Below are positions 1-8,454 of a stretch of 64,000 nucleotides of DNA, one piece after another. The stretch covers positions 24,001 to 88,000 of the forward strand of contig JARVJU010000003.1 of assembly GCA_029775965.1 (NCBI GenBank). Reading direction: 5' to 3'. Below the pieces are notes generated by a model, which was not told the DNA's origin, made no database searches, and was given only the letters and a program-made list of their open reading frames with translations. This DNA comes from Nitrososphaeria archaeon (GTDB lineage: Archaea > Thermoproteota > Nitrososphaeria > Conexivisphaerales > DTJL01). Position 1 is the stretch's first letter, and each line of letters starts with the position of its first letter. Position numbers and translations under genes: made by a program.

Positions 1-365
1 AATCGCAGAGAACGATGCTTGTTGGAAGGATAGCAAAGAGGTTTGGCTTGGTGAGCAATATTTCATTGATAGTTCTGATTTTGACAGGGATTTACAACGC
101 AAGCTGGTACCTTCCTTCATATTCAGCCTTGCTCAGTACCATCCCAGGAAGACTTTTGCTGGCAAAAGTACTCTCTGTGGCTCTTTTGCTTATTGGTGTA
201 TATTCCCACAACGTTTACTTCGGAAGGAAGATTGTCAGCCTTGCAAGAGAGGGAAAGGTGCAGCAACTGAATGCATTAAGGAAAAAAAGTAGAGTTGTTT
301 CGACCTTCAATCTTGTTATGATGATCGTTATTCTGCTTATAGCTGCACTCATGCAGGTCTACTAG
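1..365 (+). CDS. CopD-like integral membrane protein, 5'-truncated by the window edge
   Basis: Visible part is about 120 residues with three or four hydrophobic helices (around LIVLILTGIYN, LLLAKVLSVALLLIGVY and the C-terminal VMMIVILLIAAL). An ATG lies at 15, but the reading frame is open back to the window edge, and the visible helices correspond to the later part of CopD-type domains (a tryptophan/arginine-rich helix followed by LLLAK). I therefore think the start lies outside the window. Related in style to the gene at 24427. Role in copper or haem-related membrane electron transfer is a family-level guess. Alternative: an independent 116-aa protein starting at 15. Confidence 0.55.
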   Translation, partial: SQRTMLVGRIAKRFGLVSNISLIVLILTGIYNASWYLPSYSALLSTIPGRLLLAKVLSVALLLIGVYSHNVYFGRKIVSLAREGKVQQLNALRKKSRVVSTFNLVMMIVILLIAALMQVY

Positions 366-624
366 CTAACTCATAATTTTGTACCAGCTGGAAAGTAAAA
401 ACTGCAGCTAGATTACAGAACAGCATGATGGCAGAAACGGAATTCGTTTTAAGATATATGAATTCCAAGAGCTGTTAGTGCTTATCTTTGCTATCAAACC
501 TAGTCAATACACTTGTATCTATGAAGGTGACTTAAATGTCTTATAGGTACGCAATTGGATTAAGATAGGTCGTAAAATTTTTTGTTTGAATCACCTGTCA
601 TAATTATGCTAGAAGACAATTTTG

Positions 625-778
625 TGGTAGCCCGGGAAGGATTCGAACCCTCGTCCCCAGGGTTCTCCTCTCACCAAGCAAGGTGAGTCTTAGCCCACTC
701 TTTAGGAGATCCAGAGCCTGGGATCCTTGGCCGCTAGATTCGGCGGTCTCTAACCATGATCACGACCTCGACCGGGCT
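625..778 (-). tRNA. tRNA-Gln(CUG) with two introns and encoded CCA
   Basis: Read on the minus strand, the 5' acceptor AGCCCGG (778-772) pairs with CCGGGCT (635-629), followed by discriminator A628 and CCA (627-625). The T arm is GAGGG-TTCGAAT-CCTTC. The anticodon stem CCAGG/CCTGG is separated by a 48-nt intron at 663-710. Its ends fit a bulge-helix-bulge: outer helix CCCAGG/CCTGGG, 3-nt bulges GGA and AAC, central helix CTCT/GGAG. Removing it gives loop CUCUGGC, anticodon CUG. About 30 extra nucleotides also lie between U8/C9 (771-770) and the D stem TCT/GGAT, suggesting a second, non-canonical intron near position 9/10. A second AGCCCGG copy lies directly upstream (785-779). GatD and GatE, which charge tRNA-Gln in archaea, are encoded 3 kb away. 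Confidence 0.82.
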
Positions 779-1193
779 CCGGGCTACCAAGCCTGCCTCA
801 GAGCAGGAGGTAATTAACTTAACTGATACACCGGTTTCTTATCTGTGTGACAAAGCGGCATTAGTCATCTTTACCAAACGTAATTTTTTTTCAAGTGGTT
901 GCCAACCAGAATAGATATTTTCATTAGGGTATTTCGTAACTCGCAAAGGCTCATTTTTACAGTATTGCGTTTCGTTAGGGGTTCAATTAAAGCTTGACCT
1001 TTTGGAATACTAGACTCCATACCTTAACTACGTATTTGCCAGGCTGGAATTGGCATGGGGTGCATCATAGCTAAAAGGTGAATACAGAGAGCTATGTTCA
1101 AGCTCGTAAAATACTATTCCACTACCTTGCTATGGCTGCAAATAGTGCATTATTATTTATCTACCTGCTACATGCCAGCTGTGCAAGGATAGT
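779..1193. other. intergenic, no gene seen
   Basis: Apart from the duplicated acceptor 7-mer next to the tRNA, I see no coding pattern. A TATA-like TTATTTAT at about 1150 precedes the MFS gene at 1194. Confidence 0.5.
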
Positions 1194-2399
1194 ATGCAGA
1201 CACAACGCAGAGATATAGCTATGCTTATTGCTCTGAGAGGATTAAGAAGTTTTGGCTACGGCTTTGTAAACACAGCACTGGGCTTTTATCTGATAGCTCT
1301 GGGTTACAAAACTTTTCAGGTTGGTATCCTTATCACAGCGTCAGGATTCTTTAGCGCGTTTCTGATAATAATTTCAGGCGTTCTTGCAGACAGAATAGGC
1401 AGCAGAAAAATCTTCCTGATTTTATCCTCTTTTCTTACAGCCCTGCTAGGAATAATCTTTGCATCCACGACTAATTTCTTTCTCTTGCTGGCAGGAGCAT
1501 TACTAGGTGGCGCAGGTAGTGCTGGAGGAGGTGGGCCGGGTGGGGGGCCTTTTGGCCCAGTACAGCAAGCACTTCTTGCAGACAAGGTCAGCGACAGAGA
1601 CAGAAACAGTATTTTCAGCTTTAATGCACTTGCAGGAACAGTCTTGTTCAGCTTCGGAGCACTTCTAGCTGGGCTTCCGAGTCTTCTTAGCTCTTACAGA
1701 AGTATGGAGCTTGAAATCTATAAGTTACTCTTTATTCTCATTGCGACTTTGGGCTTGGCTTCGATAATCATTTCTGCTATGATAAAGGAGATGAGGGTCA
1801 AGCAGGAACATTCACGAGGAAACTCGAAGCTGATAGGCAAGTTTACGATGACATCTATACTGAATGGTTTTGGCATGGGTCTTATACCCCTCTCCTTGCT
1901 CACCTTATGGTTTAGTATAGCATACAAGGTAGGCGAATTCCCCATTTCTATAATGGTATGGGCTTCCAACATAGCAGCTATATCATACCTTGCAGCTTCC
2001 AAGCTTGCGAGTATTCTCGGAACAGTCAAGATGATAGTGATAACAAGAGTTCTAGGAGTTGCAATGCTTGCCTCTCTACCAGCCATACCATTTTTTCCTA
2101 TTGCTTCAGCAGTTTATGTGTTCAGGGGTGCTCTGGTCAGTATTGGGATGCCTATCAGGCAGTCATACATGATGGGTGTGGTAGACAGAGAGCATAGGTC
2201 TACTGCTGTGGGAGTGAGCAGCGGTTTGGGCTGGGGCGTGCCTTATGCAGTAAGCCCTGTGATTTCAGGTTATGTAATGCAAGAGGTGAGCGATAATCTA
2301 CCAATATATGCTTCAGCATCCTTTCTGGTTGCGAACAGCATTCTTTACTGGATCTTTTTCCATGACATAAGACCCCCGGAAGAGATGGGGCACAGCTGA
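1194..2399 (+). CDS. MFS transporter, 12-TM type
   Basis: 401 residues with about twelve hydrophobic segments. The MFS loop 2-3 signature is visible as SGVLADRIGSRK near residue 65. A very glycine-rich stretch (GGAGSAGGGG, then GPGGGPFGP) follows around residue 105-120, in the TM4 region where some archaeal MFS proteins carry glycine-rich helices. The N-terminus is short and cytoplasmic. The gene stands alone, 40 bp before the TauE gene on the same strand, which has its own TATA box. Substrate cannot be inferred. Confidence 0.85.
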   Translation: MQTQRRDIAMLIALRGLRSFGYGFVNTALGFYLIALGYKTFQVGILITASGFFSAFLIIISGVLADRIGSRKIFLILSSFLTALLGIIFASTTNFFLLLAGALLGGAGSAGGGGPGGGPFGPVQQALLADKVSDRDRNSIFSFNALAGTVLFSFGALLAGLPSLLSSYRSMELEIYKLLFILIATLGLASIIISAMIKEMRVKQEHSRGNSKLIGKFTMTSILNGFGMGLIPLSLLTLWFSIAYKVGEFPISIMVWASNIAAISYLAASKLASILGTVKMIVITRVLGVAMLASLPAIPFFPIASAVYVFRGALVSIGMPIRQSYMMGVVDREHRSTAVGVSSGLGWGVPYAVSPVISGYVMQEVSDNLPIYASASFLVANSILYWIFFHDIRPPEEMGHS

Positions 2400-2439
2400 A
2401 GATCAAATACTTTTTAATCCGTATTATGCTGGCGATTGC

Positions 2440-3300
2440 ATGAACTTTATTCCGTTAGACGCTTTGGAGGTCTTTCTTTCTGCTCTTATAGCAGGGTTGC
2501 TTGGCTCTTTAACAGGCCTAGGTGGAGGTGTTGTTCTTACTCCTCTACTTGTTCTATTCTTGAGAACGCCTATTCAGTATGCTTTAGGTACATCGCTTAT
2601 CTCTACAATAGCAACTTCAAGTGGTGCGGCATCTGCCTATGTGAAGGATGAACTATCGAACATGTCTGTAGGAATATCTCTCGAAATAGGCACAACAACA
2701 GGCGCTATAACTGGCTCTTTGCTGCTTTATACAATACAGAGGCTAGGCCTTATATACATTATATCCATAATTTTTGGTTGTGTACTCATATTTTCAACCC
2801 TCCCTAACTTCACGAGGATGAAGGGCGAGCTGCCCAAGGAGGTAAAACCTGACTACTTTACGCATAAGCTGAAGCTAACGGGCATGTATCATGATCAAGC
2901 TCTGAACAAGGATGTGCAATATGTTGGAAGGAGATATCCGCTAGGGGTAGCTGGTATGTTTGTTGCAGGTCTAATGTCTGGCCTGCTCGGAATAGGATCA
3001 GGGGCCTTCAAGGTGCTTGCCATGGATATGGTTATGTCTTTGCCTTTTAAGATAACCACAGCAACAAGCAATTTTATGATAGGTGTAACTGCAGCAACAA
3101 GTAGCGGTTTGTATTGGTCCCTCGGGTTCATCGACCCGTTGCTTGTGGCTTCTACTATACCAGGAGTACTTATCGGTTCTTTGATAGGTACAAGATATCT
3201 CAACAGGTTGTTAAGCAGAAGACTCAGACAATTATTCACCATTGTTCTTGTGGTGCTTGGTCTAGAGCTGATACTCAAAGGAGTTGGAATAGTTCTTTGA
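2440..3300 (+). CDS. TauE/SafE family anion exporter
   Basis: 286 residues, seven or eight TM helices, with the duplicated glycine-rich motifs of the family: GSLTGLGGGVVLTPLL near residue 22 and GLLGIGSGAFKVLAM near residue 185. Members move sulfite, sulfoacetate or similar organosulfonates across the membrane. A TATA element (CTTTTTAAT, about 2406-2414) lies about 27 nt upstream of the ATG, so the mRNA is probably leaderless. The stop codon overlaps the TTG start of the DUF1634 gene, a pairing seen in many archaea. Substrate specificity is not shown. Confidence 0.9.
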   Translation: MNFIPLDALEVFLSALIAGLLGSLTGLGGGVVLTPLLVLFLRTPIQYALGTSLISTIATSSGAASAYVKDELSNMSVGISLEIGTTTGAITGSLLLYTIQRLGLIYIISIIFGCVLIFSTLPNFTRMKGELPKEVKPDYFTHKLKLTGMYHDQALNKDVQYVGRRYPLGVAGMFVAGLMSGLLGIGSGAFKVLAMDMVMSLPFKITTATSNFMIGVTAATSSGLYWSLGFIDPLLVASTIPGVLIGSLIGTRYLNRLLSRRLRQLFTIVLVVLGLELILKGVGIVL

Positions 3301-3638
3301 AACTTGAGAGAATCATTAGCCTTACATTAAGGGTAGGTGTGGTGTCTTCAGCTCTACTGGTAGTTTTAGGGCTCTTGCTCTTTTATGTGGAAGGTATAAA
3401 CAGCTTTATACCAACAAATCAGCTGAATGCCTTTTCAGTGTTTTATGGGCTAATAACAGGCAACCCAGAATCGATAATACTTCTGGGTGTAATGGTGCTT
3501 ATAGCCACACCCATAGTTAGGGTACTTGAGTTATTCCTAGATTATGTGTGGTCAAAGGATAGGCTGTACATTGCTTTGTCGCTAGCTGTCCTTATGCTTA
3601 TGCTAGTAGGCGTGTTCTTGCTGCCTATTGTGCATTAG
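3297..3638 (+). CDS. DUF1634 family membrane protein
   Basis: About 113 residues with three TM helices and a conserved-looking centre, GLITGNPESIILLGVMVLIATPIVRV. I place the start at TTG 3297, which overlaps the TauE stop as TTGA and sits downstream of GGAG (about 3281). The upstream ATG at 3114 lies deep inside tauE and would add an unlikely hydrophilic extension. DUF1634 proteins commonly follow TauE and may be an accessory subunit; that role is inferred from neighbourhood only. Confidence 0.85.
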   Translation: MKLERIISLTLRVGVVSSALLVVLGLLLFYVEGINSFIPTNQLNAFSVFYGLITGNPESIILLGVMVLIATPIVRVLELFLDYVWSKDRLYIALSLAVLMLMLVGVFLLPIVH

Positions 3639-3685
3639 TTAGTCACTGAAAGTTATTTATCCCCATGTTTTGCAATCAAAGCCAT

Positions 3686-4993
3686 ATGACGCTTGAGGGG
3701 TACAGAGGTAAACTTCTGGAAATACTTAGCAATGCAAAATGTTCCATAGGAGATGACATAGTAATAGTTACAGAGTCCAGAAGCATTGAAGGAGTTCTTA
3801 TGCCCAGATATCAGTATGCAGATGCCGAGCATCTAGTTCTAAAGCTGAAGAACGGGTATAATATTGGTATATCAGCTGATAGAATAAAGAAAATAAAACT
3901 GATAGGCAAGGGAAAGGAACCTTCTTTTGCTACACCGCCAAAACCAGAGCAGACTCCTGGTCTGCCAAAGGTGCTTATACTTGGTACAGGCGGTACAATA
4001 GCGAGCAGGATAGATTACAGAACTGGAGGCGTAAGGGCAGTTATTTCTTCAGAGGAGCTTTATCATCTTGTGCCTGAGCTTTCCTCCATAGCTGAGATAA
4101 CTACTGACATTCTTTTCAACATATACAGCGAAAATATGACAAGCGAGCACTGGTCCAAGATAGCTACAAGGGTTGCAGAAGCTATCAGAGCAGGGTATGA
4201 TGGTGTAGTTATAACCCACGGGACAGATACATTGCACTATACTTCTGCTGCTCTTACCTTTGCACTTGAATCCCCCCCTCTGCCGGTTGTATTGGTTGGT
4301 GCGCAGAGGTCTTCGGACAGGCCGTCATCTGACTCTGCAAGCAATCTTATAGGAGCTGTAAAATTTGCTGCAGAGTCAAGAGCGAAAGGAGTGTTCGTGG
4401 TTATGCATGATGGGCCAAGTGACGATGAACTTGCAGTGCACAGCGGCGTTAGAGTCAGAAAACTTCATACAAGCAGAAGGGATGCGTTCAAGTCTGTAAA
4501 CAGTGAACCAGTTGCTAGAGTGAAGAATGATAAGATAGAAATTCTGGAAGAGAGTATAAGAGAAGAAAAAGAGTCAGGTTCGTTCAGATTATTTGAGAAA
4601 TTTGATGATAGAGCAGCATTACTCAAAGTTTATCCGGGATTTCATCATTCAATAATAAAAGACCTTGTAGATAATGGCATAAGGGGCTTCATACTGGAAG
4701 GAACTGGGTTAGGGCATGCACCAAAGTCAAGCTATGGGGCTATAACTTATGCGATGAGCAAAGGTGCATTCGTAGGTATGACGAGCCAATGCATAAACGG
4801 AAGTGTAAGAATGACAGTATATGACACAGGAAGAGACCTGCTAAGCATAGGGGTTAAACCTCTTGGTGACATGTTGTCAGAGGTAGCTCTGGCAAAGCTC
4901 ATGTGGGCTTTGGGGAATTTTGATACATCAGAAGTTGGAGATATCATGACCAAGAACCTAAGAGGTGAGATGCAGGAGAGGAGGTTGCTTTGA
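3686..4993 (+). CDS. gatD: Glu-tRNA(Gln) amidotransferase subunit D (asparaginase-like)
   Basis: Supplies ammonia from glutamine or asparagine to GatE, which converts Glu-tRNA(Gln) to Gln-tRNA(Gln). About 435 residues: an N-terminal beta-barrel-like region (about 1-80), then the asparaginase fold with GTGGTIAS near residue 95, THGTDT near residue 180, and RKLHTSRRDAF, which carries the expected lysine. A TATA-like TTATTTAT lies at about 3653, too close to the ATG at 3665, so the second in-frame ATG at 3686 is preferred. The stop overlaps the TTG start of gatE, implying coupled translation of the heterodimer. Confidence 0.95.
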   Translation: MTLEGYRGKLLEILSNAKCSIGDDIVIVTESRSIEGVLMPRYQYADAEHLVLKLKNGYNIGISADRIKKIKLIGKGKEPSFATPPKPEQTPGLPKVLILGTGGTIASRIDYRTGGVRAVISSEELYHLVPELSSIAEITTDILFNIYSENMTSEHWSKIATRVAEAIRAGYDGVVITHGTDTLHYTSAALTFALESPPLPVVLVGAQRSSDRPSSDSASNLIGAVKFAAESRAKGVFVVMHDGPSDDELAVHSGVRVRKLHTSRRDAFKSVNSEPVARVKNDKIEILEESIREEKESGSFRLFEKFDDRAALLKVYPGFHHSIIKDLVDNGIRGFILEGTGLGHAPKSSYGAITYAMSKGAFVGMTSQCINGSVRMTVYDTGRDLLSIGVKPLGDMLSEVALAKLMWALGNFDTSEVGDIMTKNLRGEMQERRLL

Positions 4994-6885
4994 GCCAGCT
5001 AGACCCAGAAAGGATACGCCTGAAAGTAGGGCTTGAGATTCATAGACAGATAAACAGCTCTGCAAAGCTGTTCTGTGCATGTCCTATCATAAAAGAAGAA
5101 GATGGAAAGAGTTTTAGGAGGAAGTTTAGACCGAGCGAGAGCGAGCTCGGGGAAGTTGATCCAGCAGCATTGTTCGAAGCAAGGAAAGGGATATGGATAA
5201 GCTATGTAGCTGGAAGAGAATCGAGCTGCCTTGTTGAAGCAGATGAGGAACCTCCGCATGAAGTTAACAGGTATGCCATTGAAACAGCCATAATGGTATG
5301 CAGAATACTTGGCTCAGAAGTTGTTGATGAAATACAGGTGATGAGAAAGATGGTCATAGATGGTTCAAACACAACGGGTTTCCAGAGGACTATGGTTTTA
5401 GGCATAGGAGGTTCGCTCAGTGTAAAAGGAAGAGTGGTAGGTGTTCAGACAGTCACTCTTGAAGAGGATGCTGCAAGGATACTTGATAGCAAGGATAGAG
5501 AAAGAAGGTTCTCACTTGACAGACTTGGAATACCTCTGATAGAAGTGTCTCTTGAACCTGTTACAGCATCTCCGAAGGAGATAGAGGAGATAGCTTTGGC
5601 ATTGGGAAGGCTTCTTAAGGCTACAGGTAGGATGGAGAAGGGTATAGGTTCTGTAAGACAGGATATCAACATCTCCGTGCTTGACGGCGAAATTATAGAA
5701 GTGAAAGGTGTCCAGCAGCTTGATCTTATATCAAAGGTTGTACAGTTCGAGGCAGAAAGGCTGCTCTGGCTTAATGAGCTGGCTAAAATCATGAAGGAAA
5801 GAGGATTAAAAAAAGGGTTTATGAATCAACAGGTATTTGATGTAAGCACATTACTATCAGGGACAAGCAGTAAGATAATTCTTGCTGGGATAAAGAAAGG
5901 AGAAAGGGCTCTGGCTGTCAAAGTAAAAGGGATGAAGGGTTTGCTTTCAAAGGAGCCAAGGCCTAATATGAGACTTGGAAAAGAGCTTGCTGATATAGCT
6001 AGATTTTACAGCCTTGGAGGTTTGTTTCATTCAGATGAACTGCCGAACTATGGAATAAGTAAGGAAGAGGTTCAGAAAATAGAGGAAGCTTTGAATTGCG
6101 ATGTAGATGATGCCTTCTTGCTCATTGTGGGAGAAGAAAATAGAGCAAAGCTGTGCATTCAGGCTCTTTGCAAAAGGATTGAACAGGCTCTGCTTGGAGC
6201 ACCAGCTGAAACAAGAGCAGCAAAAGATAATGGTGAAACAAGGTTCATCAGGCCGAGACCTGGTTCTGCAAGAATGTATCCTGAGACAGACATACCTCCA
6301 ATACCGGTAACCAGTGCAATGATAGCAAAGGTAGACCAGTCTATACCTCCTCTTTGGGAGGAGCAGGTGGAGCAGATTAAGCAAAGATACAGCCTCGGAG
6401 AAGAGCAGGCACAAAAGATCATCGACTCTGACTACCTTGAACTGTTCAAAGAGCTTGCAACTAGCCTAAAACTGCAACCCACATTCATAGCAACTCTCTT
6501 GACAGATACCATTGTCAGTCTGAGGCGCGATGGGTTTGATACGAGCAAGATATCTGAAGACACACTTAGAACCCTTTTGTATAGCATATCAAACGGCACA
6601 ACAGCCAAAGAAGCAAGTTACGATATTCTCGCTTTAGTTGCAAAGGAAGGCATAACTGTGGATGAGGCGATAAACAAGTTAAATGTTTCAACTATAACAA
6701 TCGAAGAGCTTGTCAGGATAATTGACTCTGTAATAGAGAAAGAATACAAGACGCTTGAAGAGAAGAAGGAATTGGCTTTCAGTGCACTGATGGGCTCAGT
6801 AATGTCTCAGGTAAGGGGAAGAATAGATGGCTCAATCGTAAGTAAGATATTGAAGGAAAGAATTCAGAAAGGGTTGAAGAACTAG
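4990..6885 (+). CDS. gatE: Glu-tRNA(Gln) amidotransferase subunit E
   Basis: 631 residues, the length expected for archaeal GatE, against about 480 for bacterial GatB. The N-terminal GatB/PET112 domain starts LKVGLEIHRQINSSAKLFC and contains GSVRQDINIS near residue 220. A central aspartyl-tRNA-synthetase-like insertion follows (RFIRPRPGSARMYPETDIPPI near residue 420), and the end is a helical YqeY-like tail. It is the kinase/transamidase partner of GatD. TTG start at 4990 overlaps the gatD stop. An organism with GatDE normally makes Gln-tRNA indirectly. Confidence 0.95.
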   Translation: MSQLDPERIRLKVGLEIHRQINSSAKLFCACPIIKEEDGKSFRRKFRPSESELGEVDPAALFEARKGIWISYVAGRESSCLVEADEEPPHEVNRYAIETAIMVCRILGSEVVDEIQVMRKMVIDGSNTTGFQRTMVLGIGGSLSVKGRVVGVQTVTLEEDAARILDSKDRERRFSLDRLGIPLIEVSLEPVTASPKEIEEIALALGRLLKATGRMEKGIGSVRQDINISVLDGEIIEVKGVQQLDLISKVVQFEAERLLWLNELAKIMKERGLKKGFMNQQVFDVSTLLSGTSSKIILAGIKKGERALAVKVKGMKGLLSKEPRPNMRLGKELADIARFYSLGGLFHSDELPNYGISKEEVQKIEEALNCDVDDAFLLIVGEENRAKLCIQALCKRIEQALLGAPAETRAAKDNGETRFIRPRPGSARMYPETDIPPIPVTSAMIAKVDQSIPPLWEEQVEQIKQRYSLGEEQAQKIIDSDYLELFKELATSLKLQPTFIATLLTDTIVSLRRDGFDTSKISEDTLRTLLYSISNGTTAKEASYDILALVAKEGITVDEAINKLNVSTITIEELVRIIDSVIEKEYKTLEEKKELAFSALMGSVMSQVRGRIDGSIVSKILKERIQKGLKN

Positions 6886-6973
6886 GAAAGAAGATAGTGT
6901 ATTGCTCTGTTTGCTTGTGAATCCATTTTGTATTCCATACTGCTTATAATCCTCTTCTGTTCAACCATCATCC

Positions 6974-7435
6974 GTGTCACAGAATAACGTAAGGATAAGG
7001 ATAAAGATCGGACAGAATGAAGCCGAAATAGAAGCACCAAGGGAACAGATGCGTGAACTGATAGATTTACTGCCCGAATTTGTGAAAAGTGTAAGTAATA
7101 TTCAGCAAAGAGAAGATGTTAGCACTAGTATGCCTCGTGCTAATGAATTGCCAGAGATCAGGGTGGAAAAGGGAGAGTCTTTGCCATCTATAATAGTAAA
7201 GTTATTCTATTCTAGCTGGGGAAGACAACCAAGAAAGTTGCTTGATGTCAAAGAAGCTCTTGAATCCTTTGGACTTATATATCCCAAACAGTCTGTAGCT
7301 GTATCCTTGCTGAGACTTGCAAAAGAGGGGAAGCTAAGAAGGTTCAAGCAAGCAGATGGAGAATTTGTCTACACCGCCTCTACAAGTCTCTTGCCTTTTG
7401 AGCAGCAAGTTGCAGGTGAGGTGCAGCAGACTTGA
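6974..7435 (+). CDS. winged-helix protein with N-terminal beta domain (paralogue 1)
   Basis: 153 residues with a GTG start. The N-terminal 30 residues look like a small beta unit (RIRIKIGQNEAEIEAPREQM) followed by a helix. The C-terminal 80 residues resemble a winged helix (LLDVKEALESFGL, then AVSLLRLAKEGKLRRFKQ and a YTAS wing). Same architecture as the two next genes. The stop overlaps the TTG start of 7432 by 4 nt, so the two are translated together and probably form a heteromer. Function unknown; DNA binding is inferred from the winged-helix shape. Confidence 0.75.
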   Translation: MSQNNVRIRIKIGQNEAEIEAPREQMRELIDLLPEFVKSVSNIQQREDVSTSMPRANELPEIRVEKGESLPSIIVKLFYSSWGRQPRKLLDVKEALESFGLIYPKQSVAVSLLRLAKEGKLRRFKQADGEFVYTASTSLLPFEQQVAGEVQQT

Positions 7436-7926
7436 GCGAACAAGATAGACTGAAAGTTCATATCAAGTTTGGAGACTTCGAAAACGACATAGAAGGGAAC
7501 CCCGAAGAAGTTGCTGAAGAGTTCAACAGGGTAGTTACGAAGCTGATACCAACGTTTGATATTGCAAGAAAGATAGTGCTAAACTATAGCCTGAATGACC
7601 TTATCTCTAGATTTGGCGACTTCATAAAGATAACGCCTGAGGGACCAAGAGTGATAACAGAGAAAAGGCTGAGTGACAAGGTAATGATAGCGCTACAGCT
7701 GGTAGCTGTTAAGGTTGGTGCAGAGTCTGGTAGAAAGACATCCCACAGAGTTACTCTGCCAGAGCTGGAGAGAGCTACAGGTCTTAACCCAAAATCGATA
7801 AGCTCAAGGTTAAGTGAGCTTGTAAAGGCGGGTTATGTAGAAAGAGTTGTCGTAGATGATGGCACCTACTACTTTATAACTACTATGGGCGTCGAATGGT
7901 TATCTAGGCAGGTCTCAAGGTCCTAG
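7432..7926 (+). CDS. winged-helix protein with N-terminal beta domain (paralogue 2)
   Basis: 164 residues, TTG start overlapping the preceding stop. The N-terminus LKVHIKFGDFENDIEGNPEE aligns by eye with paralogue 1. The C-terminus is a MarR/ArsR-like winged helix: VTLPELERATGLNPKSISSR as a helix-turn-helix near residue 105, and a beta wing ERVVVDDGTYYFITT. Its 3' end overlaps the convergent third paralogue by 12 nt. Probably a regulator or a DNA-scaffold protein; partner and targets are unknown. Confidence 0.75.
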   Translation: MSEQDRLKVHIKFGDFENDIEGNPEEVAEEFNRVVTKLIPTFDIARKIVLNYSLNDLISRFGDFIKITPEGPRVITEKRLSDKVMIALQLVAVKVGAESGRKTSHRVTLPELERATGLNPKSISSRLSELVKAGYVERVVVDDGTYYFITTMGVEWLSRQVSRS

Positions 7927-8313
7927 CTCCGGAGGCTTCTTCTGAACATACCTGTAATTTCTTGCACTTCCCTCTCTGCTTAGTAGTCCTTCCCTGACCA
8001 GGTCGGCTAGAACGTGGGAAACAGCAGTCCTATCGTAATGGTATCCCCTCCTTTCAAGCTCTTCGTCAACTTCTGCTAGGGAACGAGAGCGCGAGAACCA
8101 GGTTTCTTTCCACATCTGCTCCATAAGTGTTTTGCATGTTACACCAGTTGATTCTTTCTCTGCCTCTTTTTGAACATCTAACCCTGCAAGTACCTTCTGT
8201 ATTACTTCAGTCACCTTATCCTCGGCGCATTCTAGCTCTATCTCCCAGCTCCCTCTTTTAAGACGAAGTCTTATCATGGAAGAGCTCATGTGACCACCCG
8301 TATTGTTGCGCAT
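7915..8313 (-). CDS. winged-helix protein with N-terminal beta domain (paralogue 3)
   Basis: About 130 residues. The N-terminus MIRLRLKRGSWEIELECAED matches the beta unit of the two upstream genes, followed by a helix and a C-terminal winged helix (RSLAEVDEELERRGYHYDRT, then VLADLVREGLLSREG and RNYRYV). A TATA element (TTAATAAG, about 8331-8339) suggests transcription starts near 8310, so ATG 8313 is used here. ATG 8289, preceded by GGTGGT, is an equally possible start, while TTG 8328 lies too close to the TATA. Convergent with and overlapping paralogue 2. Confidence 0.7.
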   Translation of the reverse strand: MRNNTGGHMSSSMIRLRLKRGSWEIELECAEDKVTEVIQKVLAGLDVQKEAEKESTGVTCKTLMEQMWKETWFSRSRSLAEVDEELERRGYHYDRTAVSHVLADLVREGLLSREGSARNYRYVQKKPPELGP

Positions 8314-8454
8314 CTTGCTAGTGCGCAATACTTATTAATGCCTTTCTGCTTGCTATTGTTGGCCAAGATGTTCAATCAATATACCCTAGGAGCATGTTGC
8401 CTAAAAACCTTTGCTACTTACAAGCTAGATACATGCATATGCAGGTGAGATATT

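Noticed and set aside
1316-1585. Minus-strand proline-rich frame
   Set aside because: Antisense of the glycine-rich part of the MFS gene.
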